This document shows, one piece after another, positions 18,525 through 24,969 of a DNA stretch of 30,524 bases. The position numbers and the translations under genes were made by a program. Positions within the stretch are counted from its first letter, which is position 1. Each line of letters begins with the position of its first letter. The notes under the pieces are model-generated. The model saw nothing but the letters and a program-made list of their open reading frames with translations, searched no databases and had not been told where the DNA came from. Source of the DNA: Clostridia bacterium (GTDB taxonomy: Bacteria > Bacillota > Clostridia > TANB77 > CAG-508). The DNA is taken from contig JAAVXQ010000085.1 of assembly GCA_022790685.1 (NCBI GenBank), positions 1 through 30,524 on the forward strand, in the 5' to 3' direction.

Positions 18525-19425
18525 ATTTAAAACACCTGGGAAAATATATTATTTTGATGCAGGAGATTTAAAATTAGAAAATGGAATGCACGTAATAGTA
18601 GATACAGCTATGGGAGAAGAGTATGGAGAAGTTGTTATAGCAAAAAAAGAAGTAGAAGAAAATGATGTTACAGAACCACTAAAGAAAGTAATAAGAGTAA
18701 CTACAGATAAAGATGAAAAAATGAGATTAGAAAATAAGGCAAAAGAAGAAGATGCTTTTAAGATATGCTTAGAAAAAATTAACAAACATGAATTAGACAT
18801 GAAACTAGTTGATGTTGAATATAAATATGATGGAAGTAAAATTGTATTTTATTTTACTGCTGATGGAAGAATTGATTTTAGAGAGCTAGTAAAAGATTTA
18901 GCATCAGTATTTAGAACTAGAATAGAATTAAGACAAATAGGTGTAAGAGATGAAGTAAAAAGAATTGGTGGAAATGGAATGTGTGGTAGAGAACTATGCT
19001 GTTGTTCATTTCTAGGAAATTTTGAAACTGTTTCAATAAAAATGGCAAAAGAGCAAAACATATCACTTAATCCATCAAAAATTTCAGGTAATTGTGGTAG
19101 ACTTATGTGTTGCTTAAAATATGAGCAAGAAGTATATGAGGAAAAACTTAAAAGTTTACCAAAGATAGGCGCTATTGTAAAAACAGAAGATGGAACAGGA
19201 GAAGTGTGTTCAGTAGAAACCTTAAAAGAAAAAGTAAGAGTAAAATATCAAGATGGGGAAGACATATATTTTAGAAAATATGATGCAAAAGATATTTTGG
19301 TAATAAAAGATGTAGATGTTGAAGATGATAAACTAGAAGTTGAAAATTTAGAAGATTTGGAAGAATTAAAGAAATTAGAAAAATTAGAAAAATCTGATGA
19401 AAAAAATGGACCTAATGATATTTAA
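18502..19425 (+). CDS. ricT: PSP1-domain protein RicT (YaaT)
   Basis: The family member in Bacillus subtilis works with RicA and RicF as an Fe-S complex needed for mRNA maturation by RNase Y, and affects sporulation and biofilm formation. This 307-residue protein has the conserved cysteines C161, C166, C167, C168 and C198, C203, C204 in GGNGMCGRELCCC and GNCGRLMCC, which suit [4Fe-4S] binding. The C-terminal ~35 residues are an acidic Leu/Glu/Lys-rich tail. The start lies inside the end of holB, with GGGAGG just upstream, so translation is probably coupled. RicA and RicF are not in the window. Confidence 0.9.
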   Translation: MKTVTGIRFKTPGKIYYFDAGDLKLENGMHVIVDTAMGEEYGEVVIAKKEVEENDVTEPLKKVIRVTTDKDEKMRLENKAKEEDAFKICLEKINKHELDMKLVDVEYKYDGSKIVFYFTADGRIDFRELVKDLASVFRTRIELRQIGVRDEVKRIGGNGMCGRELCCCSFLGNFETVSIKMAKEQNISLNPSKISGNCGRLMCCLKYEQEVYEEKLKSLPKIGAIVKTEDGTGEVCSVETLKEKVRVKYQDGEDIYFRKYDAKDILVIKDVDVEDDKLEVENLEDLEELKKLEKLEKSDEKNGPNDI

Positions 19426-19467
19426 ATAATCTAAATTAAAAATGCAATAATTCAAGGGGAAATATAT

Positions 19468-20742
19468 ATGAAAACACTTATAACAAATGCAAATGTATTA
19501 GATATGGTAGATGAAGAATTACCAAATGTAAGAAAAGCTGATATTTTAATAGATAATAATATAATTAAAAAAATTGAAAAAGATATAGATGAAGAAGTAG
19601 ACTTAAAAATAAATGCAAAAAATATGTTAATCATGCCAGGTATAGTAAATACACATACGCACTTAGCTATGAGTATTTTTAGAGGATATAAAGATGATAG
19701 AAAACTAATGGACTGGCTAGAAAATGCAATATTCCCTGTTGAAGATAAACTAGAACCAGAAGATATATATTGGAATTCATATCTTTCTTGTTTAGAAATG
19801 ATAAGATCAGGTACTACAACTTGTAATGATATGTATTTTGGAATGAATAGGACAATTGAAGCGATTGAAAATACTGGACTAAGAGCTGTTGTTGCTTGGT
19901 CTATAACAGATGACTCTATTAGAGATAAACTAGAAAGAACAAGAGAATATGCTAAGAAGTATAATAAACCAAACAGCAGAATAAAAGTATTTGCATCACC
20001 ACATGCTCCATATACATGTAGTCCAGAGACAATTAAATTATGTGTAGATTTAGCAAAGGAACTAAATACAGGTATACATATACATCTTTCTGAAACCTTA
20101 GATGAAGAAAGAACAATAAAAGAAAGATACAATAAAAGAGGAGCAGAATATTTAAATGATTTAGGTGTTCTAGACTTACCAGTGGCACTTGCTCATGGTA
20201 TATATATATCAGATTCAGATATTGAAATATTAAAGAAAATTAAAGGAGGAATATCACATAATCCAATTAGTAATTGTAAATTATCCTCTGGAATATGTGA
20301 TGTAATAAAACTTAGAAAAAATGGAATAAATGTAGGGCTTGGAACAGATGGAATAGGTAGCACAACAACTTTGGATATGTTTGAAGAAATGAAAACAGCA
20401 GCATATTTGCAAAAAGTAAATACCATGGAACCAACTTCAATTAAAGCATATGATATTTTAAAAATGGCAACCATAGAAGGAGCAAAAGTTCTAGGACTTG
20501 ATAAAGAAATTGGAACTTTAGAACCTGGTAAAAAAGCTGATATGATATTTATTAAAACAGATAAGTTACATCTATGTCCAGAAAATGATATATGTTCTAA
20601 CATAGTATATTCAGCAAATGGAGCAGATGTAGATACTGTTATGATAGATGGTAAAGTAATAATGCAAAATAGAAAAATGATTAATTTAGATGAAAAAGAA
20701 GTTATGAGACAAGTAAAAAAAATTGCAAAAAGACTATTATAA
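19468..20742 (+). CDS. mtaD: 5-Methylthioadenosine/S-adenosylhomocysteine deaminase
   Basis: A metal-dependent amidohydrolase of 424 residues that deaminates S-adenosylhomocysteine and methylthioadenosine, products of SAM-using reactions, to the inosyl forms. Visible sites are the metal-binding HTH (H63, H65), H179 in SPHAPYTCS, H206 and E209 in HIHLSET, H243 in AHG, HNPISNCKL and D294 in GTDG. The C-terminal LGTLEPGKKADMIFI is typical of the superfamily. AAGGGG lies upstream of the ATG. It follows ricT by 42 bp. Guanine or other adenosine-type deaminases of the same family are the alternative, but the motif set fits MtaD best. Confidence 0.88.
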   Translation: MKTLITNANVLDMVDEELPNVRKADILIDNNIIKKIEKDIDEEVDLKINAKNMLIMPGIVNTHTHLAMSIFRGYKDDRKLMDWLENAIFPVEDKLEPEDIYWNSYLSCLEMIRSGTTTCNDMYFGMNRTIEAIENTGLRAVVAWSITDDSIRDKLERTREYAKKYNKPNSRIKVFASPHAPYTCSPETIKLCVDLAKELNTGIHIHLSETLDEERTIKERYNKRGAEYLNDLGVLDLPVALAHGIYISDSDIEILKKIKGGISHNPISNCKLSSGICDVIKLRKNGINVGLGTDGIGSTTTLDMFEEMKTAAYLQKVNTMEPTSIKAYDILKMATIEGAKVLGLDKEIGTLEPGKKADMIFIKTDKLHLCPENDICSNIVYSANGADVDTVMIDGKVIMQNRKMINLDEKEVMRQVKKIAKRLL

Positions 20743-20799
20743 TTCATGAAAATGATTTTAAATAGAATAAATATTAGGATAGAAAGGAGGAAAATAGAT

Positions 20800-20973
20800 A
20801 TGGCATACAAAATTACAGATAAATGCATTAGTTGTGGAGCTTGTGCAGGAGCTTGCCCTATGAGTTGCATAAAAAAAGGTGATGAGAAATACATAATAGA
20901 TGAAGCTACATGTATTGATTGTGGAACTTGTGCAGGTGTTTGTCCAGTTGAAGCACCAGTAGCTGGTGAGTAA
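20800..20973 (+). CDS. 2[4Fe-4S] ferredoxin
   Basis: A 57-residue clostridial-type ferredoxin, a soluble low-potential electron carrier. It shows two CxxCxxCxxxC motifs (C9, C12, C15, C19 and C38, C41, C44, C48) plus an extra C23. The start at 20800 is chosen because a perfect AAAGGAGG (20783-20790) stands nine bases before it; an upstream ATG in frame at 20746 has no such site and adds 18 unlikely residues. It follows mtaD by 57 bp and is closed by a strong terminator. It could serve the PorGDAB enzyme encoded nearby on the other strand. Confidence 0.95.
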   Translation: MAYKITDKCISCGACAGACPMSCIKKGDEKYIIDEATCIDCGTCAGVCPVEAPVAGE

Positions 20974-21000
20974 TAACAGAAGACTAAAAGCAAGTTATAT

Positions 21001-21043
21001 AAAGAACTAATAGAGATTAATTTTTCTATTAGTTCTTTTTTAT
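21001..21043 (+). terminator. Intrinsic terminator after ferredoxin
   Basis: A perfect 14-bp stem, AAAGAACTAATAGA / TCTATTAGTTCTTT (21001-21014 and 21025-21038), with a 10-nt loop and a T-run. It ends the lepB-to-ferredoxin operon. Confidence 0.9.
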
Positions 21044-21065
21044 TTAAAAGATAATAAATAAAATA

Positions 21066-21095
21066 TTGACAAACATATGTTCTATATGCTATTAT
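21066..21095 (+). promoter_or_regulatory. Promoter of the XRE regulator with palindrome in the spacer
   Basis: A perfect TTGACA (21066-21071), 18 bp, TATTAT (21090-21095). The spacer contains the 10-bp palindrome AACATATGTT (21072-21081) directly after the -35 box, a position suited to a repressor site. Autoregulation by the encoded protein is inference. Confidence 0.6.
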
Positions 21096-21124
21096 ATTTA
21101 TACTTAATTTTTAGGAGTGATTTT

Positions 21125-21523
21125 ATGAACAGAAAAACTAATCAAATATCTTTAGTAAATGAATATTTAAACAAAAACAAAAGTAAGTTTAATAAAGAAA
21201 TAGGTGAAACTATAAAAGAAAAAAAACGTGAAATGAATATGACGAATAAGATACTTTCAGATAGAAGTAATATTTCTCAATTATATTTATCACAAATAGA
21301 AGATGGCAAATATAATATTTCATTATTAAAATTTATTACAATTTGCAATAGTCTAGAAGTGTATCCTAATGAAATATTAGAAGAATTTTTATTTGGATGT
21401 AAAGAAAACGAAGACAGGTTTTTTTACATATCTAAGAAAAATAAAAATATGTCAAGAAATTTAATTGATTATATTAAAGAAAATATAAAGTGTGATTATA
21501 AATTTTTTAAAGTAGAATTTTAA
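21125..21523 (+). CDS. XRE-family helix-turn-helix regulator
   Basis: A 132-residue protein with an N-terminal extension of about 25 residues, a Cro/C1-type HTH (about 26-82; IGETIKEKKREMNMTNKIL, then SQLYLSQIEDGKYN and a helix ending in PNEIL), and a charged C-terminal part of ~45 residues without a known fold. The start at 21125 is preceded by TAGGAG eight bases away; the frame is open back to 21077, but that ATG lies inside the promoter. It stands alone, bounded by terminators on both sides, so no target operon is implied except itself. I cannot name its signal. Confidence 0.85.
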   Translation: MNRKTNQISLVNEYLNKNKSKFNKEIGETIKEKKREMNMTNKILSDRSNISQLYLSQIEDGKYNISLLKFITICNSLEVYPNEILEEFLFGCKENEDRFFYISKKNKNMSRNLIDYIKENIKCDYKFFKVEF

Positions 21524-21580
21524 TAGTATATAAACATTGTGTGAGATAAATTAGTTTATATATAAAATTTAATATAAAAA

Positions 21581-21606
21581 TAGAAGGTAACTTTAGTTAC
21601 CTTCTA
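21581..21606 (-). terminator. Intrinsic terminator of the por operon
   Basis: A perfect 11-bp stem, TAGAAGGTAAC / GTTACCTTCTA, with a 4-nt loop, 10 bp after the porB stop. On the minus strand a T-run follows. No T-run follows on the plus strand, so it mainly serves the por genes and perhaps weakly the XRE gene. Confidence 0.88.
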
Positions 21607-21616
21607 GAGCTATAAA

Positions 21617-22570
21617 TTATTCTTTATTTGTAATTTCTTCTAAATCAAGTAATTCTTGCCATCTACAATCTACTTCTTTTTGGAATTCTTCAATCATCCA
21701 TTCATTACCTGGTTTAAACATATGTTTAAATCTCTTTTGAGGTTTTAAGAATTCTTCAACAGGTAATTTGTTAGTTGGTTTATATGTTATTTTATATTTT
21801 CCATCTATAACTTCATATAAAGGCCAGTAGCAAGTTTCAACAGCAAGTTTATTAATTTGCATTAAATCTTCTGTATTGTAACCCCAACCTCTTGGACAAG
21901 GAGCAAGTACATTAAGAAATGCTGCTCCAGGAGTATATATAGCTTTTTCAGATTTTTCATATAGATCTTTAAAATTATTAAGAGCTATTGTTTGTGCAAC
22001 ATAAGGAATATGATGACCAACCATTATTTTTGCTAAGTCTTTTCTAGGTTGCATTTTACCAGGAACAACACTTCCTGCTGGAGAAGTTGTTGTATCTGCA
22101 AATTTTGGTGTAGCAGAAGAACGTTGAATACCAGTATTCATATATGCACCATTATCATAACATACATATACCATATCATGTCCTCTTTCCATAGCACCAG
22201 ACAAACTTTGAAGTCCTATATCATAAGTACCACCATCTCCACCAAAAGCTATAAATTTAGTATCTTTATTTTCTGGTAATTTTCCTTGTGATTTTAAAGA
22301 TTTGTAAGCTGCTTCAACTCCAGATAAAGTTGCACCAGCACATTCAAATGCAGTATGAATAAAAGAATCTTCCCAAGCTGTATAAGGATATATAAAAGTA
22401 GAAACCTCCATACATCCAGTAGCACCAGCAATAACTGCATGGTCTTCAGGTTTAACTGCTCTTAAAATCATTCTAGCAACAGCAGGTGCTCCACAACCAG
22501 CACACATTCTGTGTCCAGAAGATAATCTTGAAGGTCTATTTGCTATAACTTCTTTATGATTATATGCCAT
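21617..22570 (-). CDS. porB: Pyruvate:ferredoxin oxidoreductase, beta subunit
   Basis: The thiamine-diphosphate-binding subunit of the enzyme that converts pyruvate, CoA and ferredoxin to acetyl-CoA, CO2 and reduced ferredoxin. The 317 residues hold the [4Fe-4S] ligands C23, C26, C53 and C225 (MCAGCGAP, TGCMEV, LAPCPRGW) and the ThDP motif GGDGGTYD (110-117) to YDNGAYMNTG. The TGIQRSSATP segment is typical of pyruvate enzymes, though 2-ketoisovalerate enzymes are close relatives. AAGGGGGGAA overlaps the end of porA, so the two are translationally coupled. It is last of porG-D-A-B. Confidence 0.93.
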   Translation of the reverse strand: MAYNHKEVIANRPSRLSSGHRMCAGCGAPAVARMILRAVKPEDHAVIAGATGCMEVSTFIYPYTAWEDSFIHTAFECAGATLSGVEAAYKSLKSQGKLPENKDTKFIAFGGDGGTYDIGLQSLSGAMERGHDMVYVCYDNGAYMNTGIQRSSATPKFADTTTSPAGSVVPGKMQPRKDLAKIMVGHHIPYVAQTIALNNFKDLYEKSEKAIYTPGAAFLNVLAPCPRGWGYNTEDLMQINKLAVETCYWPLYEVIDGKYKITYKPTNKLPVEEFLKPQKRFKHMFKPGNEWMIEEFQKEVDCRWQELLDLEEITNKE

Positions 22571-22571
22571 A

Positions 22572-23759
22572 CTAATTTTCCCCCCTTAATCCTAAATATC
22601 TATATGGATTTTCAATTTTTTCTCCATTTACTATTTTTTGTAAATCATTATATACAGATTCAATTTCTTTAGAAGTAGTATCTCTACCACCAATACCGTA
22701 TATATAATTTACTGTAGGAACATTTATATTGCTTACAAACATTCCAGAAACAACATCTTCAAATAGAGCTCCACCAGCACCATTTAAAGAATCTGCTTTA
22801 TCAAGCACAGCAACAGCTTTTACATTTTTTAAGCTTTCAGCAATTTCTTCTGCTGGGAAAGGTCTAAACATTCTAACTTTTAAAACACCAGCTTTTACAC
22901 CTTGTTTTCTTAAATTATCTGCAACAAATTTTGAAGTACCAGCTGTTGAGTTCATACAAACTATTACTACTTCTGCATCTTCTAATTTATATTTTTCAAA
23001 AAACTCATATTTTCTACCAGTCATTTTTTCAAAATCTTCTGAAACTTCTTTTATAACATTTTTAGCCTTTTTCATAGCATCAGCTTGTTGTTTTTTATGT
23101 TCGAAAAGGTAAGCTTGTAAATCTAAAGGTCCAACAGCAATTGGCTCTTTATCATTTAATAAATAATGTTCTGGTTTATATTTACCAACAAATTCTTTTA
23201 CTTTGTCATCTTCAACTAATTCAATATTTTCAATTGAATGTGAAGTAATAAAACCATCTTGGCAAACCATCAAAGGAAGTAAAACATCTTTATGCTCAGC
23301 TATTCTGTGAGCCATAAGTAAGTTATCATATGCTTCTTGGTTTGTTTCAGAAAATAGCATAATCCAACCAGCGTCTCTTACTCCCATTGCATCAGAATGA
23401 TCATTATGAATATTTAAAGGACCTGAAACAGCTCTATTTACTAAAGACATAACTATAGGTAATCTTAAACTTGAAGCAATGTAAACCATTTCCCACATTA
23501 AAGATAAACCATTTGCAGAAGTAGCTGTCATAGCTCTTGCTCCTGCTGATTGTGCACCTATACAAGCACTCATTGCACTATGCTCACTTTCAACAGCAAC
23601 AAATTCTGTATCTACAGCACCATTACTTACAAAAGTAGAAAAGTATTGTGGTATTTCTGTTGAAGGTGTGATAGGAAAGGCTGCAACAACATCTGGATTA
23701 ATTTGTTTCATTGCAATTGCTGCTGCTTCATTTCCACTTAATCTTTCTCTTATTCCCAT
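22572..23759 (-). CDS. porA: Pyruvate:ferredoxin oxidoreductase, alpha subunit
   Basis: A 395-residue subunit that forms the active site with PorB. Its N-terminal pyrimidine-binding domain has GNEAAAIAMKQ, FPITPSTEIPQ and EFVAVESEHSAMSA; GPLNIHNDHSDAMGVRD is the segment typical of pyruvate-specific PorA. A second domain (about 265-365) is the transketolase C-terminal-like fold. The start is supported by AAAGGA about 12 bases upstream. The stop is one base from the porB start. I see no truncation. Confidence 0.94.
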   Translation of the reverse strand: MGIRERLSGNEAAAIAMKQINPDVVAAFPITPSTEIPQYFSTFVSNGAVDTEFVAVESEHSAMSACIGAQSAGARAMTATSANGLSLMWEMVYIASSLRLPIVMSLVNRAVSGPLNIHNDHSDAMGVRDAGWIMLFSETNQEAYDNLLMAHRIAEHKDVLLPLMVCQDGFITSHSIENIELVEDDKVKEFVGKYKPEHYLLNDKEPIAVGPLDLQAYLFEHKKQQADAMKKAKNVIKEVSEDFEKMTGRKYEFFEKYKLEDAEVVIVCMNSTAGTSKFVADNLRKQGVKAGVLKVRMFRPFPAEEIAESLKNVKAVAVLDKADSLNGAGGALFEDVVSGMFVSNINVPTVNYIYGIGGRDTTSKEIESVYNDLQKIVNGEKIENPYRYLGLRGEN

Positions 23760-23787
23760 ATTAATTTATTCCTTTCTAATTAATTTA

Positions 23788-24078
23788 CTATTTCATTTCT
23801 ATAGCTTTAAAAGGACAAACTTTAGCGCATACGCCACATCCTTTACAAGCATCAAAATTAAAATCTTCTCTTTTGCATTCTTTATTTACTGGAATAGCAT
23901 CATCTGGACAAACAGGGAAACAAAGGCCACATTGCTTGCATACATCAGGTTTCCATTCAGGAGTTGTTGAACGCCAATCTCCAGTTTTAAATTCTTTTGC
24001 ATTACCAGCTTGATAGATATTTCCACCAATTGTTAAGTCTTGCCAAGGTGTTTTTGCATTTAGTGTATCTTCTGTCAT
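23788..24078 (-). CDS. porD: Pyruvate:ferredoxin oxidoreductase, delta (ferredoxin) subunit
   Basis: A 96-residue 2[4Fe-4S] subunit that takes electrons from the PorB cluster. The cysteines are C47, C50, C53, C57 and C78, C81, C84, C88. The N-terminal ~45 residues (with NAKTPWQDL and EFKTGDWRSTTPEW) are the usual PorD leader. AGAAAGGA lies upstream of the ATG. It sits 16 bp after porG and 28 bp before porA. Confidence 0.95.
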   Translation of the reverse strand: MTEDTLNAKTPWQDLTIGGNIYQAGNAKEFKTGDWRSTTPEWKPDVCKQCGLCFPVCPDDAIPVNKECKREDFNFDACKGCGVCAKVCPFKAIEMK

Positions 24079-24094
24079 AATAAATCATTCCTTT

Positions 24095-24673
24095 CTAAAT
24101 TTTTGTTACTTCTTTTAAAGCTAGTTCCAAAGCTTTCATATTTCCTTCAATAACTTCAGGTTTTTTAGAAAATTTATGTTTAAAAGATCCAACCATATCT
24201 TCTAAGAAAGCTTCTTCAGACATTATTTTACTAACTTTTACTACGGCTGCAAGCATTGGAGTATTAGGAAAATATTTTCCTAAAGTTTCCATAGAAACTT
24301 TTCTTGCATCTATTTTGTAAATTTCTCCTGAATATCCCTTTAAAGCTTTTCTTAAATATTCTGCATCTTTTGTTGAATTTATTATAATTGCTCCTGTTTC
24401 TTTTAAACCAGCTGTAACATCAACAGATTCTAAAAGAGTATCATCAACGACAACAACATAATCAGGTTCGTAGATATTTGAGTGAATTGTAATTGGTTCG
24501 TCACTAATACGATTATATGCTGTTATTGGAGCACCCATTCTTTCTGGACCATATTCAGGAAAACCTTGAATATATTTACCAGTGTTGAATGCGGCATCAG
24601 CTAAAAGTAATGAAGCTGTTTTTGCACCTTGACCACCTCTACCATGCCATCTGATTTCGATTAAATTACTCAT
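24095..24673 (-). CDS. porG: Pyruvate:ferredoxin oxidoreductase, gamma subunit
   Basis: A 192-residue subunit, first of the por operon, that completes the four-subunit enzyme. It begins MSNLIEIRWHGRGGQGAKTA, the standard gamma start, and keeps FPEYGPERMGAP. The start at 24673 is chosen because a perfect AGGAGG (24683-24688) stands nine bases upstream; a start eleven codons earlier (24706) would place the ribosome site inside the gene. A promoter lies just upstream. Confidence 0.93.
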   Translation of the reverse strand: MSNLIEIRWHGRGGQGAKTASLLLADAAFNTGKYIQGFPEYGPERMGAPITAYNRISDEPITIHSNIYEPDYVVVVDDTLLESVDVTAGLKETGAIIINSTKDAEYLRKALKGYSGEIYKIDARKVSMETLGKYFPNTPMLAAVVKVSKIMSEEAFLEDMVGSFKHKFSKKPEVIEGNMKALELALKEVTKI

Positions 24674-24706
24674 AGATAGTAACCTCCTAATAAATTTTAT
24701 AATCAC

Positions 24707-24736
24707 AGTATATTGCTTTTATATACACTATGTCAA
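24707..24736 (-). promoter_or_regulatory. Promoter of the por operon with dyad over both boxes
   Basis: On the minus strand, a perfect TTGACA (24731-24736), 18 bp, TATACT (24707-24712), about 35 bp before the porG ATG. The inverted repeat GTATATTG / CAATATAC (24708-24715 and 24734-24741) has one arm on each box. Confidence 0.65.
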
Positions 24737-24773
24737 TATACGGATAGGTCAGATTAACGAGTATAAAATAAAT

Positions 24774-24969
24774 TACTATGATAACTTTTTTTATTATATC
24801 ATAAATTTAAAAAAATAGAGCATTTTAAAATAAAAAATAGTAAAAAAATAGTAACAAGATATCTACGGATTAACTTGTTACAAAAAAATGCTATATAAAA
24901 GGAAAAACATAAATTATAGATATAAAATAAAAAATAGGAAATAATAAAACAAAAGAAGGTGAATAGAAG
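24774..24969. other. Spacer between por and the P-type ATPase gene with one hairpin
   Basis: This A/T-rich leader contains an 8-bp inverted repeat, GTAACAAG / CTTGTTAC (24851-24858 and 24874-24881), followed on the minus strand by TATTTTTTT. That looks like a leftward terminator, but no leftward gene lies upstream. TATAAA occurs at 24894, without a clear -35. No magnesium riboswitch (M-box) was seen. Confidence 0.4.

Noticed and set aside
19452..20993. Two long minus-strand frames (226 and 266 residues)
   Set aside because: Both lie antisense to the clearly conserved mtaD gene and ferredoxin; Ser/Ile-rich with no motifs.
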